Assembly: GCF_003319185.1 (NCBI RefSeq)
Contig: NZ_QOHJ01000008.1
Location: 1 to 64,000 of the forward strand
From: Blastococcus sp. TF02A-30
GTDB taxonomy: Bacteria > Actinomycetota > Actinomycetes > Mycobacteriales > Geodermatophilaceae
Reading direction: 5' to 3'
DNA: 64,000 bases
In this document: one piece after another, positions 56,955-64,000 of the stretch
Layout of the letters: every line of letters begins with the position of its first letter
How positions within the stretch are numbered: position 1 is the first letter of the stretch
Notes under the pieces: model-generated
What the model was told of the DNA's origin: nothing
What the model saw: the letters and a program-made list of their open reading frames with translations, nothing else
Databases searched by the model: none
Made by a program: the position numbers and the translations under genes

Positions 56955-59900
56955 GTGACGCGAGTGAAGACGTGGCTCGACAGCTGGCCGGTGTACCGCC
57001 AGCTCACCGGCTCGGACCCGATGGGTCGCGGCAAGGCCGCCCGCAGCAAGGCGACCGAGGCGACGGTGTCGCGCACCGCCACCGCCGACCGCGTCGCGAA
57101 GAGCGTCTGCCCCTACTGCGCCGTCGGCTGCGCGCAGAACGTGTACGTGAAGGACGAGAAGATCGTCCAGATCGAGGGCGACCCGAACTCGCCGATCAAC
57201 CGCGGCCGGCTCTGCCCCAAGGGCAGCGCGAGCAAGCAGCTGGTCACCAGCCCGACCCGCGTCACCACGGTCAAGTACCGCCGTCCGTTCGGGACGGAGT
57301 GGGAGGACCTGGACCTCGACACGGCGATGGAGATGATCGCCGACCGCGTCCTGGAGGCCCGCGAGAAGGGCTGGCAGGAGGAGGACGGCGGCAAGCGCGT
57401 CAACCGCACCATGGGGATAGCGAGCCTCGGAGGGGCGACCCTCGACAACGAGGAGAACTACCTCATGAAGAAGCTCTACAGCGCCATGGGCGCGATCCAG
57501 ATCGAGAACCAGGCCCGCATATAGCACTCCGCGACGGTGCCCGGTCTGGGTGCCTCGTTCGGTCGTGGCGGCGCCACGAACTTCCTGGAAGACCTCGCGA
57601 ACTCCGACTGCATCGTCATCGAGGGTTCGAACATGGCCGAGTGCCACCCGGTGGGCTTCCAGTGGGTCGGTGAGGCCAAGGCGCGCGGCGCCAAGATCAT
57701 CCACATCGACCCGCGGTTCACGCGGACCAGCGCGATCGCCGACCTGCACGTGCCGCTGCGCATCGGCACCGACATCGCGTTCCTCGGCGGGCTGATCAAC
57801 TACGTCCTCGAGAACGAGCTGTACTTCGAGGAGTACGTCCGCGCGTACACGAACGCCGCGGCGATCGTGAGCGAGGAGTTCGTCGACGCCGAGGACCTCG
57901 ACGGCCTGTTCTCCGGCTTCGACCCCGAGACGCAGACCTACGACGAGACCAGCTGGCAGTACGAGCCCGGCAGCCAGGACGCGAGCACCGACCACCCGGC
58001 CGAGGCCGCGGAGCAGGAGCGCGAGGAGCAGCACCCCGACGTCAAGCACTCCGACCGCGCCCAGGCGGCCGGCAGCGGCGGGCCGCCGATCCCGAGCAAG
58101 CCGCACCGCGACGAGACGCTGCAGCACCCGCGCAGCGTGTTCCAGATCCTCAAGCGGCACTACGCCCGCTACACCCCGGAGATGGTGTCGCAGGTGTGCG
58201 GCATCGAGCCGGCGGTGTTCGAGCAGGTCGCGAAGTGGGTCACCGAGAACAGCAACCGCGACCGGACGACGGCGTGGGTCTACTCGGTCGGCTGGACGCA
58301 GCACAGCGTGGGCGCGCAGTACATCCGCACCTGCTCGATCCTGCAGACCCTGCTGGGCAACATCGGCCGTCCCGGCGGCGGGATCATGGCGCTGCGCGGG
58401 CACGCCAGCATCCAGGGCTCCACCGACGTCCCGACGCTGTTCAACCTGCTGCCCGGCTACCTGCCGATGCCGCACGCGATGCAGCACGACTCGCTCGAGG
58501 AGTACGTCGCCGACGCCGCCGGCAAGGCCGGCTTCTGGGGCAACAAGCGGGCCTACATGGTCAGCCTGCTCAAGGCCTGGTGGGGTGATGCGGCGACGGC
58601 GGAGAACGACTTCGCCTTCGACTACCTGCCCAAGATCAACGGCGACCACAGCAGCTACCGGACGATCGCCGACATGATCGAGGGGAAGGTGCACGGCTAC
58701 TTCCTCGTCGGCGAGAACCCCGGCGTGGGGCACCCGAACAGCCGGATGAACCGGTTCGGGTTGGCCAACCTCGACTGGCTGGTCGTCCGCGACCTGCAGA
58801 TGATCGAGTCGGCGACCTTCTGGAAGGAAGGCCCCGAGCACGAGACCGGCGAGCTGGCGCCCGAGACGATCGGCACCGAGGTCTTCTTCATGCCGGCGGC
58901 CACGCACGTGGAGAAGGAAGGCACCTTCACCCAGACGCAGCGGGTGCTGCAGTGGCGGCACAAGGCCGTCGAGCCGCCGGGCGACTCCCGCAGCGACCTG
59001 TGGTTCTACTTCCACCTGGGTCGGATCCTGCGCGAGCGGCTCAAGGACTCCACCGACCCGCGGGACCGCCCGCTGCTCGACCTCACCTGGGACTACCCGA
59101 CCCACGGGCCGGAGGTGGAGCCCAGCGCCGAGGCGGTGCTGCAGGAGATCAACGGCTTCGGTCCGGACGGCACGCTGCTGAACTCCTACATGGAGATGAA
59201 GGACGACGGCTCGACGACGGGCGGCTGCTGGATCTACTGCGGCGTCTACGCCGACGGCGTCAACCAGGCCGCGCGGCGCAAGCCGGCCAAGGAGCAGGGC
59301 GTCGTCGCCACCGAGTGGGGCTGGGCCTGGCCGCTCAACCGCCGGATGCTCTACAACCGTGCCTCGGCCGACCCCGACGGCAAGCCGTGGAGCGAGCGCA
59401 AGAAGTACGTGTGGTGGGACGAGGACGCCGGTGAGTGGACCGGTCTCGACGTCCCCGACTTCGAGAAGAAGAAGCGCCCGGACTACGTGCCGCCGGAGGG
59501 TGCCAAGGCGCAGGACGCTCTGGCCGGCACCGACCCGTTCGTCATGCAGGGCGACGGCAAGGCGTGGCTGTACGCACCGGCCGGCCTGGTCGACGGGCCG
59601 CTGCCGACGCACTACGAGCCGGCCGAGTCGGTGGTCGAGAACGGGTTGTACAAGCAGCAGGCGAACCCGACCCTCGAGATGATCGAGGGGCCGTGGAACC
59701 GGGCCAACCCCGCGCGCAGCGAGGTCTACCCGTTCCAGGTGACCACCTACCGGCTCACCGAGCACCACACCGCCGGTGGCATGAGCCGCACGCTGCCCTA
59801 CCTCGCCGAGCTCCAGCCGGAGTTCTTCGTGGAGGTCAGCCCGGAGCTGGCCCGGCTGCGCGGGCTGGAGAACAACCAGTTCGCGACGCTGATCAGCGCC

Positions 59901-60251
59901 CGGACGGCGATCGAGGCGAAGGTGCTGGTGACCGAGCGGGTGCGGCCGATCAAGCTGGCCGACGGCACGGTCGTGCACCAGATCGGCATGCCCTACCACT
60001 GGTCCTACGCAGGCATCTCCACCGGTGACGCCGCGAACGACCTGCTCGGGATCGTCATGGACCCGAACACCCACATCCAGGAGTCCAAGGTCAGCAGCTG
60101 CGACATCGTGCCCGGACGGCGGCCCCGCGGGCCGGAGATGCTCGAGCTCGTCGAGTCCTACCGCAGGCGGGCCGGCGTCCCGTCGGGGAAGGTCGGCGTG
60201 AACGGCCGCGACCCGGTCGAGGCGGAGGCCGGGGAAGGGGCGACGGCATGA
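56955..60251 (+). CDS. fdhA: Formate dehydrogenase catalytic subunit, selenocysteine encoded by UAG
   Basis: A 1098-residue molybdenum/tungsten bis-MGD enzyme oxidising formate to CO2. Start GTG 56955; GTG 56964 is possible. The N-terminal 4Fe-4S site is Cys52, 55, 59 and 87 (SVCPYCAVGCAQN; RGRLCPKGSASKQ). The active-site context IQIENQARI-[Sec190]-HSATVPG is interrupted by TAG at 57522-57524, exactly where FDHs carry Sec or Cys followed by His. The same frame then continues for 908 more codons with strong conservation (GASFGRGGATNFLEDLANSD; NMAECHPVGFQWV). A SECIS hairpin follows the codon. No Tat signal is seen. fdhB starts inside its stop (ATGA). Confidence 0.95.
57522..57554 (+). promoter_or_regulatory. 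UAG selenocysteine codon and bacterial SECIS element
   Basis: UAG (57522-57524) is followed by a hairpin: GGUGCCC (57536-57542), loop GGUCU (57543-57547), GGGUGCC (57548-57554). The seven base pairs include two G-U wobbles. The loop G-U dinucleotide is the SelB-recognised feature, and the loop starts 19 bases after the codon, the same offset and same GGUCU loop as E. coli fdhF. It should recruit SelB with a tRNA-Sec whose anticodon reads UAG. Such a tRNA is not in the window. Confidence 0.9.
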
Positions 60252-61312
60252 CGATCAGCTCGGCGAGCCCGGCCTTCACCGGCCGGGACCCGGAGAACCG
60301 GCTGTTCGGGCCGCTGCCGGACGTCACGCAGGAGGCCGGCTACGAGCCGGAGCACCCCAAGCGGGTCGGCTTCTTCACCGACACCTCGGTGTGCATCGGC
60401 TGCAAGGCCTGCGAGGTGGCGTGCAAGGAGTGGAACACGCTCCCGATGGACGACTCGCACGGCAACCGCGACGCGCTCGGGCTGTCGGGGATGTCGTTCG
60501 ACAACACCGGCCAGCTGGGCGCGAACTCGTGGCGGCACGTGGCGTTCATTGAGCAGAGCCGCACCGTCGACCTGCCGATGCCGACCTTCGGCCGGCCCGG
60601 CGACGACCGGCACGACCACGGACCGTCGCCCGCGGCTGCCGGGGACGACGTCAGCCTGGCCAACGCGCAGCAGAGCGTGCTGAACGCCGAGGCGCTCAGC
60701 GAGTTCGATCCGCAGACCGGGCAGAGCGGCGGCGACAAGCAGATCCGCTGGCTGATGAGTTCCGACGTGTGCAAGCACTGCACGCACGCCGGCTGCCTGG
60801 ACGTCTGCCCGACCGGGGCGCTGTTCCGCACCGAGTTCGGCACCGTCGTCGTCCAGGGCGACATCTGCAACGGCTGCGGCTACTGCGTGGCGGCCTGCCC
60901 CTACGGCGTCATCGACCAGCGCAAGGACGACGGCCGGGTCTTCAAGTGCACGATGTGCTACGACCGGCTGACCGACGGGCTCCAGCCCGCGTGCGCCAGC
61001 GCCTGCCCCACGCAGTCGATCCAGTTCGGCGACCTCGACGAGCTGCAGGAGCGCGCCGACGCCCGGCTGGCGACGCTCAAGGCGCAGGGCGTGGAGACCG
61101 CCCGCCTGTACGGCCGGGACGAGGACGACGGCGTCGGGGGAGACGGGGCGTTCTTCCTGCTGCTCGACGAGCCGGAGGTCTACGGGCTGCCGCCGGACCC
61201 GGTGGTGACCACCCGCGACCTGCCGGCGATGTGGCGGGCGGCCGGCAAGGCCGCGGCGATGATGGTCGGGGTCGCCGTGACGGCGATCCTCGGCTCGAGG
61301 AGGAGCCGGTGA
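60248..61312 (+). CDS. fdhB: Formate dehydrogenase iron-sulfur (beta) subunit
   Basis: A 354-residue ferredoxin-type subunit with four 4Fe-4S clusters. Cluster motifs: CIGCKACEVACKEWN, CKHCTHAGCLDVCPTG, CNGCGYCVAACPYGVID and CTMCYDRLTDGLQPACASAC. A C-terminal hydrophobic helix (AAAMMVGVAVTAILG) probably anchors it to the membrane. It relays electrons from FdhA to the NrfD-like subunit. The ATG overlaps the fdhA TGA. Confidence 0.95.
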   Translation: MTISSASPAFTGRDPENRLFGPLPDVTQEAGYEPEHPKRVGFFTDTSVCIGCKACEVACKEWNTLPMDDSHGNRDALGLSGMSFDNTGQLGANSWRHVAFIEQSRTVDLPMPTFGRPGDDRHDHGPSPAAAGDDVSLANAQQSVLNAEALSEFDPQTGQSGGDKQIRWLMSSDVCKHCTHAGCLDVCPTGALFRTEFGTVVVQGDICNGCGYCVAACPYGVIDQRKDDGRVFKCTMCYDRLTDGLQPACASACPTQSIQFGDLDELQERADARLATLKAQGVETARLYGRDEDDGVGGDGAFFLLLDEPEVYGLPPDPVVTTRDLPAMWRAAGKAAAMMVGVAVTAILGSRRSR

Positions 61313-62349
61313 CCGGCGGCATCACCAGCCCCGACGCGGGCTGGCGGCAGGCCGACCGCGGCCCGGCGACGCAGCGGACCGGCAAGAAGCGCCGGCGCGG
61401 TGGCGGTCGCGGCCGCGCCGAGATGCCGATGGTCGACGACGTCGAGTTCACGTCGTACTACGGCCGGCAGATCGTGAAGACGCCGGTCTGGAAGAGCCCC
61501 GACGTGCCGCTGTACCTGTTCCTGGGCGGCGCCGCGGGCTCCTCGGCGATCCTCGGGGCGCTGGCCGACGTGACCGACCGGCCGAAGCTGACCCGCGTGG
61601 CGCGGTACACCGCGGGCGGCGGCTCGATCCTGTCGGTGGTCTTCCTGATCCACGACCTGGGACGGCCGGAGCGGTTCCTGCACATGCTGCGGGTGCTGAA
61701 GCCGACCTCGCCGCTGTCGGTGGGCACCTACATCCTGGCGCCGTTCAGCGCGGCGGCCGGGGCGACGGCGGCGGTCGAGGCGCTGGGCTGGTTCCCGAAG
61801 CTCAAGCGGTTCGGGGGAGCGGTGGCGGCGCTGTTCGGTGGGCCGCTGGCGACCTACACCGGCGTGCTGCTGGCCAACACCGCAGTGCCGTCGTGGCACG
61901 AGTTCCACACCAAGCTGCCGTTCGTGTTCGGCGGCTCGGCGATGGCGGCCGGCGGCGGGATCTGCATGGCGCTGGCGCCGCTGGACGAATCCGAGCCCGC
62001 CCGCAAGATGGCGATCATCGGGGCGGGCATCGAGCTGGCCGCGATCCGCGGGGTGGAGCACAGCGAGAGCATCGTGTCGGAGCCGTTCCACGAGGGCCGG
62101 CCCGGGAAGCTCATGCGGGCGGCGAAGGCGTGCACCTCGGCGGGGCTCGGGCTGGCCGTGCTGGGTGGGCGCAAGCGGTGGGGCGCGGTTGCGTCAGGAA
62201 CGCTGCTGGCGGCCGGCTCGCTGCTGACCCGGTTCGGTGTCTTCGAAGGGGGCATCGCTAGCACGAAGGACCCGAAGTACGTGGTGATCCCCCAGCGCGA
62301 GCGGCTGGCCAAGGGCGAGCACGACCACGCGTCGACCATCACCCGCTGA
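61309..62349 (+). CDS. NrfD/PsrC-like membrane subunit of the formate dehydrogenase
   Basis: A 346-residue protein starting at GTG 61309 overlapping the fdhB stop (GTGA). A basic cytosolic N-terminus of about 55 residues precedes eight or so hydrophobic helices. NrfD-type segments include LYLFLGGAAGSSAILGALAD and LIHDLGRPERFLHMLRVLKP, then SPLSVGTYILAPFSAAAGAT. It likely passes formate-derived electrons to menaquinone in place of a cytochrome b subunit. The absence of heme-ligand His pairs fits. Confidence 0.92.
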   Translation: MTGGITSPDAGWRQADRGPATQRTGKKRRRGGGRGRAEMPMVDDVEFTSYYGRQIVKTPVWKSPDVPLYLFLGGAAGSSAILGALADVTDRPKLTRVARYTAGGGSILSVVFLIHDLGRPERFLHMLRVLKPTSPLSVGTYILAPFSAAAGATAAVEALGWFPKLKRFGGAVAALFGGPLATYTGVLLANTAVPSWHEFHTKLPFVFGGSAMAAGGGICMALAPLDESEPARKMAIIGAGIELAAIRGVEHSESIVSEPFHEGRPGKLMRAAKACTSAGLGLAVLGGRKRWGAVASGTLLAAGSLLTRFGVFEGGIASTKDPKYVVIPQRERLAKGEHDHASTITR

Positions 62350-62356
62350 GGCTTCG

Positions 62357-62755
62357 TCACCGTTCGACAGCGGCCGTCACATCCGTGTGCGAGAAGTCGT
62401 CGCCCCTGAACAGCAGCGGCTCGCCGGTTTCTCTGGCGAGTGCGTAGGCGAAGCAGTCGCCGAAGTTCAAGCCGGCTGGGTGGCCGCTGCCCTTGCCGAA
62501 GTCGCGGTACGCCTGACGGGCGATCTCCGCCTGCCGCCTCGTGACCGGTTCGACGGTGATCGGCACCGCGGCCACCAGATCGTCGAATCGGCCGCTGAGC
62601 ACGGGGTCACGGTTGGCATCGACGACGATGGCGGCCTCCAGATAGGTCGCGGCCGACGCGCGGGCGCTCCGTGCCGTTGCCAGCGCGCGGATGTAGCGAT
62701 CGGCGTCCGGTTCGCCGCGCAGTATCGCGACGATCGCGGAGGTATCGACGATCAC
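62357..62755 (-). CDS. vapC: VapC-type PIN-domain RNase toxin
   Basis: A 132-residue PIN domain starting at GTG 62755. Acidic residues of the active site are present: Asp4 in [12 protein letters not shown], Glu in [10 protein letters not shown], Asp in [11 protein letters not shown] and Asp in [11 protein letters not shown]. It overlaps the antitoxin stop by four bases. Cleaves RNA (often tRNA or rRNA) when free of VapB. Convergent with the nrfD-like gene, 8 bases from its stop. Confidence 0.92.
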   Translation of the reverse strand: MIVDTSAIVAILRGEPDADRYIRALATARSARASAATYLEAAIVVDANRDPVLSGRFDDLVAAVPITVEPVTRRQAEIARQAYRDFGKGSGHPAGLNFGDCFAYALARETGEPLLFRGDDFSHTDVTAAVER

Positions 62756-63015
62756 CGGGGCAGGCCCGCACCGTCGTAGAGGAGATCGCCGTGGTCGGTG
62801 CTGCCGTACGGCTGGACCCACCGGCCGGCTGCGTCCTGGCCGATCTCGCGCAGTCGAGCAGCCAGCTCGTCCGCCGGGACCGCATCCTGGCTGCGCAGTC
62901 GCTCGAGACGTTCCCGAACCGCGACGGCTACCGCCCGGGTGACGCTCTCACCGGTCGCAGCAGCGAGCTGGCGCGCCAACTCTTCGGCTTCCGGGTTCTT
63001 GATGTTGAGCGCCAT
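62752..63015 (-). CDS. vapB: VapB-type antitoxin
   Basis: An 87-residue protein starting at ATG 63015. The N-terminal motif [20 protein letters not shown], then [20 protein letters not shown], is the PSK-type ribbon-helix-helix/antitoxin family (Rv0623-like). The C-terminus ([18 protein letters not shown]) would wrap the toxin active site. Forms the operon and autorepressor with vapC. Confidence 0.92.
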   Translation of the reverse strand: MALNIKNPEAEELARQLAAATGESVTRAVAVAVRERLERLRSQDAVPADELAARLREIGQDAAGRWVQPYGSTDHGDLLYDGAGLPR

Positions 63016-63114
63016 GGTGGAAACGGTACCGCTGAAGTACACCATTCCACCGATACCGGATATCGGCACTCGCGCGCCGACGAGGGGCGCGGGCGCCGTA
63101 ACGGACCGAGTTGG

Positions 63115-63204
63115 GGCACCGTCGTCGTGCAGGGTGAGATCTACACCGGTTGCGGCCACTGCGTGGCGGCCTGCGCGTAGGGCGTCATCGACCGGCGCTG
63201 CCAC
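63115..63204 (+). pseudogene. Decayed fragment of an fdhB-like gene
   Basis: Translation [20 protein letters not shown], then A, stop and GVIDRR, aligns to GTVVVQGDICNGCGYCVAACPYGVIDQR of fdhB at 60838 onward. The Tyr codon is replaced by TAG (63178-63180) and no flanking homology continues. It is a relic of a second FDH or hydrogenase-type iron-sulfur gene, or an ancient partial duplication. Confidence 0.75.
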
Positions 63205-63483
63205 TTCGGCAACGGGCGCGCCGTGGCCCGTTCGAAGGGGTCACGGCGATCTACTCCTACGCCCCTTCGGGCGGGACGCTGAACGAGGGCGGCGTCAACC
63301 GTTGATGTCGTGGTGCTGAGGCAGCTCCTGGGCGACGTTGCCCTTCACAACCCACTCGCGGGCTGCGTCACCGTGGTGCGCCACGACCATGCGGGCACCG
63401 CAGTGGCCGCACGCCTCGGTGAGCCGGACGCGGGGATCCCAGGACCGGTTGAACCGGTGCCTGAACGCCCGCGGACGCCTGCC

Positions 63484-63905
63484 ACCACGGGACCGGTGGA
63501 ACGCCCCTCGCTCGTCGTGGTCTACGGCGACGTCAACTCCACCATCGCCGCCGCGCTGGTGGCCGCAAGCTGCTCATCCCGCTGGCACACGTGGAGGCTG
63601 GCCTGCGGAGCTTCGACCGGGCGACGCCCGAGGAGGTCAAACGGGTCGTCACTGACCGGCTGTCTGATCGCCTGGTCACCAGTGCCGACGCGATCGACCC
63701 GTACGTGTCGATTTGGAATGCGGCTGAGCACGGTGATCCGGAGCGGCTGATCAAGGGCGAGAGCGGCCTACGTCAGGCGATGGAGGAAGCCGACCTCGTC
63801 GTGCTGCTGCAGGCGCACGACGACTACCTCGGCGGTGCGCTCGACGGTGCGCGGGTGTTCGATACCCGCGGCGTGCTGACCGGTGAGGGCGTCGACCGAC
63901 TCTGA
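63484..63905 (+). pseudogene. wecB/wecC hybrid remnant with frameshift
   Basis: The frame VVVYGDVNSTIAAALVAA belongs to UDP-N-acetylglucosamine 2-epimerase. One base is missing near 63565. In the shifted frame HVEAGLRSFDRATPEEVKRV and TDRLSDRLVTSADAIDP continue the epimerase. Then, without the rest of that enzyme, EEADLVVLLQAHDDYLGGAL and ARVFDTRGVLTG match the C-terminus of UDP-sugar dehydrogenases (WecC type). It is a deletion fusion plus frameshift, hence non-functional. Confidence 0.7.
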
Positions 63906-64000
63906 CGAGGGCCTGGCCGGACCCGCGGCGCAATGTCGCGGTCTCGGCGCCCGATGGCCCCAGGTGTCGGCGCCGCCGGGCCGTCGGAGCTCGAGCCGCG
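63906..64000. other. No feature seen at right edge
   Basis: The last 95 bases contain no supported frame, repeat or hairpin. Confidence 0.4.

Noticed and set aside
57522-57524. fdhA as a pseudogene or as two separate genes
   Set aside because: The stop is exactly at the Sec/Cys position, the frame is unchanged on both sides, a SECIS-like hairpin follows, and the rest of the operon is intact.
56451-60074. Very long minus-strand frame opposite fdhA
   Set aside because: Arg/Val/Asp-rich, with no domain and no SD; a typical GC-bias shadow of a well-conserved plus-strand gene.
63178-63180. Second UAG selenocysteine codon
   Set aside because: It replaces a Tyr of an fdhB-like ferredoxin motif, the flanking gene is gone, and I saw no SECIS hairpin after it.

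Overview
The window is high-GC actinobacterial chromosome, most probably from the Geodermatophilaceae (Blastococcus/Geodermatophilus group). This rests on GC-rich third positions, frequent GTG starts, many ATGA/GTGA/TGATG stop-start overlaps, actinobacterial families (glucosyl-3-phosphoglycerate synthase, NDMA-type alcohol dehydrogenase, DUF2975+HTH pair, ANTAR protein, LMW-phosphatase-type ArsC), and above all a formate dehydrogenase whose selenocysteine position is an in-frame UAG. UAG-selenocysteine has been reported for Geodermatophilus and Blastococcus. No rRNA, tRNA or CRISPR array was recognised.

Layout. 0-14.7 kb is accessory: the start of a 23-residue-repeat protein running off the left edge, an IS3-family element that cuts a small gene, two unknown coupled genes (one with a nuclease-like signature), then a metal-resistance island. 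The island holds arsI, a Cys-rich small protein, arsR, acr3, arsC, a second ArsR, a CDF-like transporter, a BNR lipoprotein, a divergent copper-type P-ATPase under a CsoR-like palindrome, a DUF6153-like protein, a DUF305 lipoprotein and a Csp-like copper-storage protein. 14.7-24 kb carries an HTH/DUF2975 pair, two STAS proteins, an OmpR-type two-component system with a GerMN-like lipoprotein, a SHOCT protein, a frameshifted diguanylate cyclase and a geranylgeranyl-reductase-like flavoprotein.

24.1-33 kb is an amino-sugar locus: ROK repressor, ABC binding protein and two permeases (no ATPase), ROK kinase, nagB, and convergent nagA and nagZ. Together they import a GlcNAc-type sugar, release and phosphorylate GlcNAc, deacetylate it and deaminate it to fructose-6-P. 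33-43.6 kb is mixed housekeeping (hydrolase, LOG-like protein, MaoC, Nudix, menB, two TetR regulators, alcohol dehydrogenase, HAD, GDPD, gpgS). 43.5-52.4 kb holds an ANTAR protein, a three-gene coupled membrane/phosphatase/metallo-hydrolase set and a coupled pair of GGDEF/EAL proteins with complementary degeneracy. 52.4-56.9 kb has a GNAT acetyltransferase, a TasA/camelysin-like secreted protein, a DUF559-type protein, small membrane proteins, a TetR and a maltose-acetyltransferase-type enzyme.

56.95-62.35 kb is the fdhA-fdhB-nrfD operon for a membrane-associated formate dehydrogenase. The fdhA reading frame is crossed by UAG at 57522-57524, followed by a SECIS-like hairpin. Downstream is a vapBC toxin-antitoxin pair and about 1 kb of decayed sequence (an fdhB fragment and a wecB/wecC hybrid remnant).

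Between genes is a dispersed 20-bp perfect palindrome (AGCTTTCGGTACCGAAAGCT and variants, eight copies in three clusters), always just 3' of a gene, and a separate class of GC-rich terminator hairpins.
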